Below, one piece after another: positions 43,558 through 55,938 of a stretch of DNA of 64,000 nt. Origin of the DNA: Calycina herbarum. Taxonomy: Eukaryota; Ascomycota; Leotiomycetes; Helotiales; Pezizellaceae. The stretch covers positions 248,001-312,000 of the forward strand of contig LLEY01000055.1 in the NCBI GenBank assembly GCA_001414485.1, given 5' to 3'. The number at the start of each line of letters is the position of its first letter. Position 1 is the first letter of the stretch. The translations under genes and the position numbers were made by a program. The notes beneath the pieces were generated by a model. It did no database searches. It saw only the letters and a program-made list of their open reading frames with translations, and was not told the DNA's origin.

Positions 43558-45038
43558 ATGACGTCCAATATACTCTCCGAGGCGAACCTAACATGGGAAC
43601 AGCTCAATTTCACCCAAAATTGTGCCGCAGCCGCCGATTTCAATGGCAAGTTCTTCTGGGGAGACCGTCCGGAATTCATCAAAACCTCCCGCGTGATCGA
43701 GGAATTCATTCGCAGTGCTCTTCCCCGCGGCGCATTACCACCAAGTAGATGCGAAATCATGGATTGGTTCGAGAGAGAAGTTACGGAGCCAAACTCCAAC
43801 ATGACAAAAACAATGTATCAAGATTCGTTTGATCATTGTAAAGTACAGACTTGTCATGAGATTGAATATCCTGGGAATCCTGATATTGCGGGGATAGGGG
43901 TGAGTTTTTCGCTTTTTAATCTGTGTAGGTCCAGGTGCTGATTTGTAATAGATGAGGGCAGCATATTGTATAGAGGCTGTGATGGTTACAATGTACCTTG
44001 CAATTTTTCTCCTCAGAGCAATCCAACTTCGATATCGCCCTAAAAAATCCGCCCAGTCCAATGAAGTCCTCCCCAATCGAAATCCAATGGCTCATAAAAT
44101 AGGAACTCGCATCAAAAATGCAGCCGAATTCACAACCGCAGATTTCCTCAACACGGCAATGGTATTCAACCTCTCCATCGTCGTAGCCGGTCTCGTAACA
44201 ATCCCCACAACTACATTCAAAGTCTACGATATGCTACAGGCAACCTTGGTAACCGGCTTCTCGCTCTCCGTCGTCCTAGCTATTTGGCCGATGCAAAAAG
44301 AAATTAAGGCCCGACAGATGTTAAGGAATGGGTTTTTGGCACTGAACATGTTCCTTTCGCTTGCGGAAATATCGATGATCATCGCTATACAAGAGAAGGA
44401 AAGGAACACCACGAGGAAGGAAACACTTTGTCTTCCACAGGTTTTCAGCTCGCTTAGTCAACCATCTCCGTATTTCTATCTTCTTCAACTACTCATCGGT
44501 ATCGCTGTCTTCGTCTCCTTCTGGGTTCTCTTATACAAATTACTCGTCACCAAAACCCTCTCGCAGAAGATCGCAAAGTTTCCACTGTTCAAGTTGATAG
44601 GAAGGATCCCTTGGTGGTGGATAGTTTGCTTATATGGATATGTGAATCTTTGGTTGACACTAGGTGGGCTTTTTTGGGTGAGGTATCTGGTAAAGACTAG
44701 GATTAATGAGGCGTTTGAGGATAGTAGTTGGGGCTTTGGGCAGGTTATGGCGCTTGCTACTTGGTTGCCTAATCAGGCTGACTTTATTTATTTTTTGATT
44801 TGTGAGTTTCTCTTCATCTGCGGCCTTACTGGTTTTTACTTTATGATGGTTGGCTAACGTGTGTGTAGTTGGTGTTCAGCGTGGTTTGAGGGTTCGTATT
44901 AATTCTCCGTGGATGGAAACTTATGTGGATCTTGAGTTTGAGGAGTCTGAAGGTAGTCACGAGATGGAAGTAATCGAGGAATCGTCCGAGTCGAGGTTGT
45001 ATCGCCCTCAGAATCATCCTCATACCTTCCCTATATGA
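43558..45038 (+). CDS. Multi-pass membrane protein of unknown function
   Basis: Three exons: 43558..43899, 43952..44801 and 44869..45038, giving 453 residues. Donors are GTGAGT twice, acceptors AATAG and GTGTAG, and phases fit. The N-terminal 110 residues are soluble and cysteine-containing with N-x-T/S sequons (NLTW, NFTQ, NMTK), suggesting an outward-facing domain. Six or seven hydrophobic helices follow (for example IVVAGLVTIP and the YLLQLLIGIAVFVSFWVLL region), then an acidic cytosolic tail (ESEGSHEMEVIEESSES). There is no cleaved signal peptide. The layout is similar to fungal seven-helix proteins with an extracellular N-terminus, but I do not recognise a receptor family motif. Intact. 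Confidence 0.75.
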
Positions 45039-45392
45039 GTTGAGCTCAAGATTTTCGAGCAAAAAACGGCGGATGAGAGTCACCCACCGGGAAAAGGCTA
45101 TGCACTCCACGAGGTTTGGACTCTCCAAGCTACATTCTCACATATTGAGGGTGAAAAATTGCGAGGGCCGAGTGGATGATATTTCAACGAGATTCATTTT
45201 TTCATTAGGAAAAAGATGGAATTGTGCTATTAGTTTTTGTACAAAGAAGAGTATTTACTACAGATTTCTTGTCAAGTGCTTCCGAAAAAGGGGAAGTTCA
45301 TGTCTACCCGGATCACCTGACCTGTCATTTAACAAAATCCGAAGGTTGATCTCGAAAAAAGAAAAGAACCAAGCTAGTAACCATAGTTTTTT

Positions 45393-46321
45393 TTACAGTT
45401 CCTCTTCAGACTCCTCTTCTAGTGCAGCTGGTGCATATGTGATTGGCTCGCTTTTGGTGTATGGAGGTCTATGAGAACTTGATTCAGCGCAGGTTCAGAA
45501 AACATTTCCACGGACATACAGTCACTTTGACTCACCTGACCCAGTTTCTTGCTGTCACAATCCCAGCGGTACCAAGTGCATAGGCTCCCAACAAGTTACT
45601 CCATCCAACCTCCCCGATACCTCTTTGGCCGACAGCAAGAGCAATCAAGTCGTAAACCAAGCAGCTTCCGAAAATCCAATCGCTTCCAGCTGCCAAAGCA
45701 CCGAATCCCAAACCGGTGAGGACTTTAACAGCCATAGTTGGCCCTTGATGGTTGAAGTAGGCGACTGATCCATTGTGAAGGAAATCGAGGATACCGATTC
45801 CAGCAAAGGTTTTGGAAACAATGTGGGTCAACATTGATGAGGTTGAACGAGTGTTCATTGGTGGTTGTTTGCCGAAGATAAAGTATAGTTGTGTGAATGA
45901 ATTTATGAGAACAAAGACATTCGCCGTCTTGAGTGCGGAGTTGTTCCAGAATATCATCCAGGCTATCACATCGAATCAATATACCATCTACCACTTCAAG
46001 CAAATGATACTTACTAGCAATACAAAGATTTCCCACGGCATAATAAGGAACGAAATTAACCATAGTCTCAACCTCCTTCTTGGTCTCCTCGCTTTTCTTT
46101 GGATCCAACTTGTAAAGTCTGTACAACCATGCTACCTGAAACAATTGTTGTGGGAAGAAGAAACCAGCAATGAAATATGGTTGTGGGGACCAAAAAGAGA
46201 GATTTGCATCGTGAACATCTTTCATGTTTGGTGTAGCAAGCATGCCATATTGTTGAGCGGCGAAATCGATGGCAAATGAGAGGGGTGCAACCCAGCGAGC
46301 GGTGGAGTGAGGAATGCCCAT
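45393..46321 (-). CDS. Conserved fungal integral membrane protein (unknown function)
   Basis: Three exons: 46321..46015, 45962..45536 and 45468..45393, giving 269 residues. Introns have donors GTAAGT and GTGAGT and end ATAG. The third exon was found by extending past an apparent stop at 45532 and ends EEESEEEL. The protein starts MGIPHSTARWVAPLSFAIDF and has about six hydrophobic helices with small conserved turns (FWSPQPYFIAGFFFPQQL; FLHNGSVAYF). The family has the look of widely conserved fungal DUF membrane proteins, but I cannot name it with confidence. It converges with the membrane-protein gene on the plus strand, about 350 bp away. Confidence 0.82.
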
Positions 46322-46523
46322 TTTGGAAGTTCTTTTGTTTAGAATCACTTAAAGAAAGATGAGGAGAGAAATTGGGATTCATTGAGTTGTTTTGATGCTT
46401 TTGTTTTAGCTTGTGGCTGCTGATAGTAGAAAGTGATGATGTCAATGAACTATCCCGGAGGCTCGCTTCCTCCGATCCGAACCCCGAATCTCACAAAGCC
46501 AACCCTTTCTCCTCCCCCACCCT

Positions 46524-47069
46524 CTAGCTCTCACGGTGAACCATTCCCTCAGAGTCTTGGTTCTTCCGAGGAGTACCCGAATGGTACAGCCAACCCATGT
46601 ATCCTCCTTCGCTTCTCTTTACTTTCTCCAAAAAGTCCGCCAATCTTCCCAGAGTAGTTTCCTTTTCAACTTTCATGGTTGTTGCCTTGTCGACAAGTCG
46701 TACATAAAGCCTGCCCACCAATCCCGTAGTCTTCATCAATTCAAAACTCTTCCCGAAATCCCGCTCATCATCACAAACTTGGTATTCCTCACCAGTCTCT
46801 TTGCTCAGTCCAACGCCCCATTGTATAACAACAGAGTCCCTCGCAATGGAATCCATCTCAAAATTGTGTCCTTTGGATGGCACTCTTTTGCAAAATCCGT
46901 CCTTGAGCATCATGGTGAGGTTTTCGAGTGTGAGATCTGTTGGGGGACTGCGGAAAAAGGTTACTTCATGCTCGATGAAGGAAGCACCAAGTGAGTCTGT
47001 GACGAAGTATTCAGCAAGCACCATGAATGGCGGAGGTGTTATTCCGCGCGGTTCTGACTGGCTGCTCAT
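46524..47069 (-). CDS. Hypothetical small protein
   Basis: Intact single-exon frame of 181 residues, starting MSSQSEPRGITPPPFMVLAE. No signal peptide or membrane segment. It is alpha/beta in character with mixed charge (FGKSFELMKTTGLVGRLYVR) and has no motif I recognise. Its start is head-on to nothing; the 46321-46524 gap to the next minus-strand gene is 200 bp. Coding is supported by uninterrupted frame, amino-acid composition and a start context of AGC-ATG; moderate confidence only. Confidence 0.6.
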   Translation of the reverse strand: MSSQSEPRGITPPPFMVLAEYFVTDSLGASFIEHEVTFFRSPPTDLTLENLTMMLKDGFCKRVPSKGHNFEMDSIARDSVVIQWGVGLSKETGEEYQVCDDERDFGKSFELMKTTGLVGRLYVRLVDKATTMKVEKETTLGRLADFLEKVKRSEGGYMGWLYHSGTPRKNQDSEGMVHRES

Positions 47070-48458
47070 TCTTGAAGACTCTCTGCGAGTTTGATGGGTA
47101 TCGATTTTTTTTTTCGTTTTTGGGGTTTTGGGGTTTTGAGAACCTTTGGTTTTCTTGGTTGGGCTTTGGCTTTTGAGCCACTGGGAATCTTTTCGGACTC
47201 TAGTTATATAGGCTTAGATCTTTTGAGGTTGTTTGGATTTCAAGTTTTGGGTTATGCCCTCATGGTTGCAAAACTGATACCTTTCAGAGAATGGAAGCAT
47301 CGATCAGCCACAAAGGGTCTCAAAACCTTTGCTTTCTCTTAAGAAAATTTGTTTCAAGTTTTATTCAACTTGTGTTTTGATGTAAAACTTGTCTTGGGGA
47401 AGAATCAAGTGGAATATTCCACCACGTGTCTAGAATTTTGTAGCAGCATCTCTCTTGAGGGATTCTGCTATCAACATGAAGTTCCGCCATATTCGAGTTA
47501 TGAAATTCATGCTTTTGCTATGAAAGTCCTATGCTTGAATTATAAGACACCTAAAGGATTTTAGGTGCTTGATGGGCGCAGAGAAAGCTAAATTGAGATG
47601 GCTCCGAGATTGTAAGCTGCATACAGTTTTCCCTCACACAATCCGCCTATATACTTAAAAACAACTACTGTACTTTTGCCATCTGACTCGACCTCGACTT
47701 CGACACTTCGACACTTCGACGACAATGACACTATAACATCGACATCATTGCATCGGAATTACTACGCAACCACATCACATAGTCGATATATCGGTTTGTC
47801 ATTCGGCATTTGTTTAGCAGAATTGAATTTGATATCCCCGGTCGATTCCACAGTTCTATTCGTTGGCCGAGACTCGACAATTCGATGTAGATACGGTCAC
47901 ATTTTACGGTCGGCTTTTTGCTTTAACGAATCAGAAAACTCGGATTCATTCGCCTAGCTAATCAGAAACCCAAGATTCGTCCTCTACGTTAGTTAAGCTC
48001 CCTGTGGCTGTCGCAGTCGCAAACAGCTTGCCTCGTGAAAATCAATCGACCAGCAGCCCTTGCTAATTCAACGATACAGACACATTTCAAGGTCGGCTTT
48101 TCGACTAGAACCAGAAGACTTAATTGGTCAGTCGCGTTTGTTAGTCGATTCTTTTTGGTCTAATTTATTAACCAATTATGGAATTACTTAATTATAGTTA
48201 GAACTGCACTAAATTTGGCTGTAAATAGATGTCTTAGCCTTATGCTCTATTAAACAATCATATCTTGGAACTATATTTAATTAACTTAATTCTCCTAAAT
48301 ACTCTTGAAAATTTTGATTTAATAGAAGAAATTCCTAGACTTACTACATTAAGAGTCTATAACAGCGACATAATTGGTGAATAAAGTAGACCAATTCTTC
48401 GAAATCAGAAGTTTCAAGTCTGTCTCACTATCGCCGTCTCCTTTACTTTTACAGTATT
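47070..48458. other. Gene-free interval with an AT-rich relic
   Basis: No gene supported. Bases 47690-47725 contain a short CTTCGACA repeat. From about 48150 to 48410 the sequence is AT-rich and partly matches 37300-37390 next to retrotransposon B, so it is likely another copy of an old repeat. Confidence 0.5.
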
Positions 48459-50091
48459 CTAACTAGACATTTGTAGTAGTATCTCCATTGCTTCTTCTTT
48501 GTGCTTCTTGTATTTATCTTCAATATCTTCATTGGAAGAGGCTAAGTTCCTAGGCAGTCTATTGAAACTCTCGAAGAAATAAGAGACAGCAAAGGAAAGA
48601 AAACCAACAGCAGAGACGCCCAAAAGAAGCCAGAAGCTATAACCTCGCAGAAGACCTCCCGGCGTCGCCTGATCCGAGCTACCCAAGACAACATTGACAA
48701 TCGCTAGAAAGACGGAGCTCCCTTGATAGGCGACATACATAACCGCTGAAGCAGTTCCGTGATCCTTAACAGCCACTTCAGCGAGAATGAGTTGTTGGGC
48801 GCCGACGGTGATTGGCGGCTGCTAGAAGAGATGTAGAGTCGCGAAGACGATCACGTACCAGATTCCATGCTCTGGACCTTACAAGCCCCCACGGTACCAA
48901 CGTTCCTACTCCAAGAGCATAGCCGCCGAAGATCGCCGGCTTGGCTCCGCTGTACGAGTGCGTTTCCGATGCCTCCACGTATGACTGCTGCTTCAGTGGT
49001 GGGTAGAAAGTAACATGCGGCGAGTATGGTTCGGTTCTCTAAGGAATTGAGAGACGTCTGCGTCGCGACGTAGAAACAAGTTACCCAGCAGCCGCCGGTG
49101 ATGGCAAAGGTTGTGAGCGGCATGATGACTCTGCTGTTGAAAATAATATGCGCCGGAAGTACGGGGTGTGAGACTTTCTTCTCGACAAAAGGAAATGGGA
49201 TCAGCAAGAGGCCTCCTAGGATGATGGTTGTGCTAATTGCCGGATTTTTCCATCCCAGTCTCTCCGCATCGTTGAGTCCGTAGACAAAAAGTGCAGTACC
49301 GGCAATGAACACTGACAGGCCCCAGTAGTCAATTGGCTGGCGAGAAACTGCTTCCAGCTTGAAATCCGGAATGAGAAATAGAGCAAAGATGGTTACGAGA
49401 CCCGCGAGAATGAGGACTACCCAGAAGTTGGATCGCCAGCCTGCGGGTGACGCTGTATTCATACATTAGAATCTGCATATGCCTCCGGAAGATGTAGGTT
49501 ATTACTTACCCGACAACAAAGCCCCAGTCACAACTCCCAGAATAGTACCAATTGGGGCTTAAGAAATGTAGATAGCCATAGCTGTAGTTCTGGTTTTGCC
49601 TTCGTCAAAAATTCGGGTGATAATTGGTATACCGGTCGCAGACTAGAGAATTCGAAATCAGCATCAGCAATCATTTCTTTTATGTCACACGTTTAGCATC
49701 CACGTATAGGTAAGTAACTCACCACTGCAGCTCCCACGCCTGCTAGAGCTCTACCAGCACTCAAAGCGTTTGTATTGGTAGCAAAAGCCGAGAGGATATT
49801 GGTCCAATTGAGCGTAAAGGTACCGCAAATGAAGGTGGTGCGAGGACCGATACGATCCGCTATCTGTCCAGCGAGCAGGAGAAAATGGCGAAGGTAAGCG
49901 AGTATGCCAAGACGACCCATTTCAAATTCGCCAGACTGAAGCCTAGGTCTTCTTGCACTCCAGGAAGGGAGAAAATTACCATGGAGCTTTGGAAAAGATC
50001 GATGAAATTGGCGACGCATGCTGCTGCGACGAATGGCCAGGCCACGGCTGGCTTGGTGTGGTCAAATAGGGGGAGTTTTGGAGCCATTGTT
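48459..50091 (-). pseudogene. MFS transporter pseudogene (DHA2-like)
   Basis: Recognisable in pieces on the minus strand. The N-terminus MAPKLPLFDHTKPAVAWPF begins at 50091. Helices 1-2 are followed by a one-base break near 49880, after which LLLAGQIADRIGPR (the MFS loop 2-3 motif) is in another frame. An intron follows (GTGAGT to CTCTAG), then an exon with an in-frame TAA near 49559. After a further intron (GTAAGT) the frame is open across several helices (49462-49000). At least two more shifts separate the pieces ending at 48778 and 48459, which hold the last helices and an acidic tail. Breaks in several places exclude a single assembly error. It lies head-to-tail behind the intact MFS gene at 50470-52349, although the two are not close relatives by sequence. 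Confidence 0.85.
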
Positions 50092-50469
50092 GCTTCGTGA
50101 TGATTGAGAATTCGTAGTGGTAGTTTGTGGTAGTTGATTTTATCGATGGATGGTGTTTGATTCACAGTTCTGTCACTGTTTAATAAATAGAAGTATTGTT
50201 CTGATCTACCGGCAACATTTTCGCAGACTTTCTCGCTATATAATACAAGAGACACCTAGACCACCATACACTCTAATGAGACTTTCTCGTTCAGACTGAC
50301 CTAGACCCAATACCTTTGTAAACATTCCGGAGATCTATTAATTGTAGCTGTACACTCGTAATTCCAACCCTCATCTAAAACTGAAACACAAAATTAACCT
50401 CTAAAAACGCCCTCATTTTTAATCCCCAATCCCAAGGAACACAAACCAAGAAAACACATAGCCAAAATT
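50092..50469. other. Spacer between two MFS loci
   Basis: Promoter side of the decayed MFS gene and 3' side of the intact one. Nothing else noted. Confidence 0.5.
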
Positions 50470-52349
50470 CTACCCCTGAGCAAACTTAGACCTAGCCCTC
50501 AACCCAGCCCCTAGCAAATAAATAGCAACCATCCCACCAATCCCCATCGTACTCAACCCAGCCAAAACACTAACCCCTTTCCCAACCCCCAAATTCACAA
50601 ACAGGGGTCTCGCATAAAGAATACTCCCCGCAGCCATCGCACTCCTCACCAGATCATTCCCCGCAAACAAACTCGCCGCATACCTGGGATATGAAAGCGG
50701 GACATAAACAAAGATACTCTGTAGAATAAGAAAGGTCCCCATGACGAAGATGACGACCCCGATGAGCGGGACGATGAAATGGATCTTAGGGTTTGCCGTC
50801 CATCCGAAGAGGAATAAACCGGTGGGTAACAGGAAGGAACCAACGATTGCGGGGACGAGACGGTGTTCTTGGGCGCGGAGACCGTGAGAGATGTTGTCTG
50901 GGATCATGTAGAAATGGAGGTATGCGAAGTAAATTAGAAGCGCGAAGGTGGCTCCTATTTGACAAGCGAGGAAAGCGAGTCCTGTTTCGCCAAGGTTGAA
51001 GGAGTACATTGGGGGAAAGACGAGAGGGAATACTGTGAATGGTGTTAGTGAATGGCTGGATTTGAGAGGCCAAGCGAAAGGGAAAAGGGGGGAAAGGAAA
51101 TAAGTTGAGAAGTGACGAAGTGAAAAATCAAGCTTGGAAACTAACCTTCGAAAAATGTATAATAGATACTATAAAAGAGAGCCGTATAAATGTTGACAAA
51201 AAATATGGCAGGATCCTTAACAGTGATCTCAATTGGTTTAATCAATGCCTGGAAGAGAATCGTCGAAGCTTTCATATGTCGTTGATCAATCTCGCTTTGA
51301 GCCTGAAGCTTCTCATTCCCACACAATTTCCTCAGGCGTTGTGCTCGACGAAGAAGAATAGTCGGGGTCGAAGTTTCCGGCATAAGAACAAGAAGTGTAA
51401 CCAACATAGGTGCAGCCATCCAAACGATTTCCCAGAGGGACCAACGCCAATTTTCAGCCGATACAGCAAAGCCCGTCATCAGAGGACCTAGTGCTGGACC
51501 GCCCCAGGCAGCAAAAACCCACCAGGACAGCGGATATGGAACATAGAGAAGTGAGTACATATCCGAGAAACTGGCACCCGCATTTGCAAGAGCTGGACTG
51601 CCGAAGAATCCTTGGAGGAATCGGAGGATGACCAAGCCGGCAAAACTATCAACAACAGCTGTCGGAAATGATAGGGCGAAGAAGATGATGAATGTAAGGT
51701 AGTAGACTGGGTTTCGTCCAATGCTAGGTATCTCACTCAAGGGCGCAAAGAAGAGTGGCCCAACACCATATGCTAGAACGTAGAGTGATAGAGGGAGCAC
51801 GGCTTCTGTTTCGTTGACGGAAAACTGAGACATAACACCACCCTCGCTAGCAGCATAAATAGAGGATCCGGTATAAACCACCCAGGTGTATGCGCAGAGC
51901 AGAAATGTGACAAATGCTCTCTTGCCGCTTGTCCAGTTTTGAGGGTTGGCCGGGTCATCAGTCGTATACCAATCGACCAAGATAACCCCGTCAGAAGTTT
52001 TCTTTGGGGTTATTGGGAGTGTCTTCGTTCGTTCGAGCGCTAGTTGTTGTTCAACGTTGAATCGTTCGCTGCTGTAAGGCTCGGTATCCCTTCTGCTTTT
52101 TGTCTTCGCAATGCCTAAATCCTCTAGATCACTGTCACCGGAAGTGGTAGTGTCATCTCGAGCTGGATTTGAACTCTTTGTACTGATTGGAGAAAGAATC
52201 GGCTGAGTGTGCTTTTCGGGGTTGATCTGGGTGAGATACTGTGCTGGAAGTTCAAATCCGGGCTTCTCTTCTGGATATTGAAAAAGTCGATTACCCGTAA
52301 TCCATCGTAGTGCTTGGCCCAGCGGTGCTTCTCGAATCAGATCCACCAT
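50470..52349 (-). CDS. MFS transporter (DHA1 type)
   Basis: Two exons, 52349..51146 and 51032..50470 (intron GTTAGT to CACAG, 113 bp), giving 588 residues. It has a long cytosolic N-terminus (about 140 residues, starting MVDLIREAPLGQALRWITGN), the entry motif D-P-A-N-P-Q-N-W and twelve predicted helices. Motif-like segments include YGVGPLFFAPLSE (loop 2-3) and FAAWGGPALGPLMTG (helix 5, motif C). The junction reads YYTFFEVFPLVF and restores the helix 7 region. Likely a plasma-membrane exporter of the polyamine/fluconazole-resistance type; substrate unknown. The promoter carries a 12-bp repeat at 52444-52479. No defects. Confidence 0.92.
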
Positions 52350-53064
52350 CTTGAAAGATTTCTGAGGGTTTCTTCGAGGTCAAATGGTCGGGTAACTGAG
52401 AGGTTTTTTTTTCTGGAGTGGATTTTCTGAGATCGATATGATTGGAGATGTGGTTGGAGATGTGGTTGGAGATGTGGTTGGAGATATTGAACGAGTTGAA
52501 AATGAAGAAGAAAAAATTACAAACGAACAGTCCATATCTTATATAACAAATAAAAGTATCTCAAGTCTCGATTGACAATCCAGACTATCAAAAAATCGTC
52601 GATTATGGAAGACTCCAACATGGCTCCAACATCCCTGCCCGCACGATGCCCGCTTGCGGCATTCAGGGGTAAAGCTTGGGCTGGCCAATCATAACCGAAC
52701 TTCCTGATTACTATCGCGTTTGAGAGAGCGATCACTAATCGATACAGCACTACCAACATCAACTTTGACGTCCCGTTAGAAATCTAATGCAGAACACCAG
52801 AAGAAAACTCCATGAGGCATGCAATGAATAAGCCGAAATATCTCACATCCGAAGGCTGGAGACGCGACGTCCTCAATAAGCAATTTGATTCAGTTCGGCT
52901 CGAGACCAATCTATGAGCCCTAAAGATTCCGTGGCACTCCAATTAACAAATATAACTTGCAAGTTTAACCCTGTATACCAAAGCGGTCAGTCGCAATACC
53001 AAAAGCCATATCAAAAGAACGGTCAAAAGAAAGAACACAACAATACCAAAAACCCCCCGATAAT
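52350..53064. other. Promoter and spacer
   Basis: Upstream region of the MFS gene, with the 12-bp repeats at 52444-52487 and then gene-free DNA. The small open frames at 52517-52762 and 52913-53269 are unsupported. Confidence 0.5.
52444..52487. repeat. 12-bp tandem repeat in an MFS promoter
   Basis: Unit GGAGATGTGGTT: three exact copies (52444-52455, 52456-52467, 52468-52479) plus a partial fourth. It lies about 95-140 bp upstream of the start codon at 52349, a position where copy number could affect transcription. Confidence 0.85.
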
Positions 53065-53669
53065 TCACTCAGCACCCTCAAGCGCCTTCAACGCAGCTCT
53101 AATATGCCACTCCCGCATCCCAGGCACATCAAGCCATATCCTATCCTCTCCAACAGCTTCTTGCATCCACCCATCATCCCTCGTATACGCAAAGAACTCA
53201 GCCGAGAAAGCGAATTCGAGCCTCGCGATCCGTGATCGTCTTGGGCCCAAGGGAAGCGCTTTGAACTGAGCGACTGAGAGACCGCCTTGCTCGAGTCTTT
53301 CACGAATGTAGTTATTACGAGCGAGCTACTTATGGTTAATAAGGGGATGGGTATGTATGGCGGGGTGTGATATACAAGGAGGTTCCTCCATTCATTTAGA
53401 GACTCGGCCCAATACGTTTTATCTATTGACTGGTCCATAGATTGTCGTACAGCGAGGGAAGGAGTATTCCACTGGATTGGAGATGGGAGAGTCGTGATGA
53501 GCAAATAGACGAAGAGTGTTGCGAGATAGAGCGGTAAATCAGTAGATTGCAACGCGAAAGGCGGTGGAGTGCTGCGGCGGTCACGTTGTTGTGTAACCCC
53601 AAACTTTGAACAGGAATCCCGAAATATCCTGGGAGCATTGGAGAAATCTGAGAATAACCAAACCCACAA
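53065..53669 (-). CDS. Hypothetical protein, possibly 5'-truncated
   Basis: Two exons can be read: an upstream part ending at 53376 and 53325..53065, joined by a 50-bp intron (GTATAT, branch TTAAC, acceptor GTAG) in phase 0. The C-terminal half (SVAQFKALPLGPRRSRIARL to the end KALEGAE) looks like real coding sequence. No ATG gives a clear start: the open frame upstream to 53669 begins without Met, and the ATG at 53638 is in a different frame. A membrane-like stretch (LPLYLATLFVYLLITTLP) lies near the start. Either an upstream exon is missed or the gene has lost its 5' end. Function unknown. Confidence 0.4.
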
Positions 53670-53858
53670 AATCTAGTCCGGCTCTAGTTCATCAATTACA
53701 GAATTAGTTCCTGGCGTAAGCAGATAATGACAAATTAATGTCGGCATTAGTAAGGAGAACTTATTCTTTGTCTCTATAGACTTTCCCTTCTACTTATCGT
53801 CCGTCCTCGGCTACATCTAATGAATAGTAAACACACCACGGTCATTGAAAGGAGATTT

Positions 53859-55722
53859 TCACTTCGTCAGACTAAAATAATAACTCATAGGAAGAAGGCA
53901 CACAAAGGTACAATGTAAAACAGACACAGACCCACAATTTACAACGCCTCGCTGAATTAAATTCCCACTTGCATTGGCGAGAATGAACACATCATCTGCA
54001 TTCACCCCCAATTCTAGATTTGGTCGAAGAATAAAAGGCTCTGCAAATATCCTCTCTTTCCTGCCCTTTTGTTGTGTATATTCTTCAAGCTGAGTCCATA
54101 ATATGAAGTCGCCGATCCGTACTTGCGGAGGTACTACTAAGGGTCTTCCTCGAGAGAGCACGGCTAGAAGACGCTCGCGGATGAATTTGCCAACACCCGG
54201 GAGTAGAGAAGCGACTAAGGTGTCGCTGCAATCCATATCATTTATAATTTCCATTATATCTTCTACTGCCCGACCCTTGATTACATCGCGAAATGAGGTA
54301 TCGGAGTAATCATCATCGAGACGGAAGAGGTGCAATAAATCAGACATCGATTCAGTGGTAGATGAAAACAAGAAGGAACCGGGAGGTAAGATTTCTTCAC
54401 CAATGATATCACTCCAGGTCTTGATGATATCCCAGTATAGCTTGGTATCTTCAGGTTCGTTATTTGCTTTAGATCGAGAATATCCGTCAACAAAAGTATC
54501 CATCCTCGAGAAGCAATCGAACAATTTTTCGTCGTATTTCCACAAGGGCTCGCTCGTTTGCATGACCGGTTCGTATTTATCTCCCACCAAAGTAAGAATT
54601 GATGGCTGGAAACTGAACCCGGAACCTGAAACGACACTTCCAGTCTCCACATACGGATTCCTTTTGCTGCCGGGACGTATGTAACGAGCTTGAGGCAGGA
54701 TGGATTGCGACCAATCTGGCACCCACGTCGGCAAGTTCTTCATTCTTTTGGGGAAGTAGGGGTCCCCCACTTGAAATAGAATGCGACAATCTTTGTAGCG
54801 AAGGAGTCCCGAACGGCATATTCCTCAAACACACGAGAATACTCCTTTGTGTAATCTGCATCGAGATAACATCTGCATTGGAAGCAAGTGATAGAAGTGC
54901 ATAGATCATATCCCTTGGATCTGTCGCTTGGAGACCGCGTCGGGCTTTCAATAGGTCGAACAAGGTCTGCCTTGTAGGAGTTCTAGATTGATAATTCTGA
55001 CGGGCGAGGTCCATTTGAGAGAAACGAGTAATTCCACTTGCTTCGTTCAAAGGTTTTCAATCCTTTCCGAAAATATTGGTTGACGAGGTTCCCTCGGCTG
55101 TCTTTTGCAAACACGCATAGATGTAGTCCCATTTCCAACAATGGCCAGCAAGCTGTAACCATGGATCCTTGGACAACACCAACTCCTGGAACACCCAATC
55201 TCTTGTGAACCATTCTTTGCTCAATATATACTCTAAAACCAGCTGTGGCATAGGATCACCGAATGTTATGGCAGATACGATGTGAGGTTCGATAGACCCA
55301 AGGTAGATGATGGTGTGATGTGCAGTGGAGTATATCTTGCTCATCATCCCTACTTGTATGGACTTTTCACCGTCGTTCTGTTGATTGATACAAACTGCAT
55401 CAACCCACAATCGGATGGTTCTTGAGCTGTCCCTGATACTGAGAAGAGCATTGTGCAAATTGGCGGTGATAGTGACGGGTGAGGAATCCACGAGAATCAC
55501 TTCGGTGTTCGAGGCGTCACCCCAGACATATGACAGAGCGGTGTAATGGTCAATAACGTCGGTCTCGCAATGGGATAGCCGGGTGTGGATGAGGCTGCAT
55601 TCGATTGACTGGCCAGTGGATATCGGATGAAGGAGAAGTAATCGTATGCTGTCATGTTCCCTAAGAGGTTGGTACGGGTAAGCATGGGCCATTTGACATA
55701 GAATAACTTCTTCTGTCGCCAT
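53859..55722 (-). pseudogene. HET-domain (heterokaryon incompatibility) gene, broken
   Basis: Begins MATEEVILCQMAHAYPYQPL at 55722. HET-domain blocks are clear: YTALSYVWGD, then LWVDAVCINQQND, then the M-S-K-I-Y-S-T-A segment and a W-F-T-R-D-W-V-F-Q-E-L block. In intact family members such proteins trigger cell death after fusion of unlike strains or take part in innate-immunity-like responses. Here an in-frame TGA interrupts the frame near 55058. Two single-base shifts around 54870 and 54810 then separate it from the long open 3' part (LPTWVPDWSQ onward to 53859), which is well preserved. No intron of normal size removes these breaks. HET genes often exist as broken alleles in a population, so other strains may carry an intact copy. 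Confidence 0.85.
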
Positions 55723-55938
55723 GTTTGTCTTGGTCCTTATGATAAAAGCCGTAACACACCCCAAAGTCTTCTGCTTCAGCACCACATCATCTGACCCAAC
55801 CGTCAGCCAATCAGAAAAAGCAAGATAGCCAGGGAGAGTAATAAGTACACTTTTGTACTACTCTATAACTTTATGGGAACAGGTCTAATAGACTACATTA
55901 TTCTACAAGGCAAATCCTTTTCATTAGCAAATATAGAA

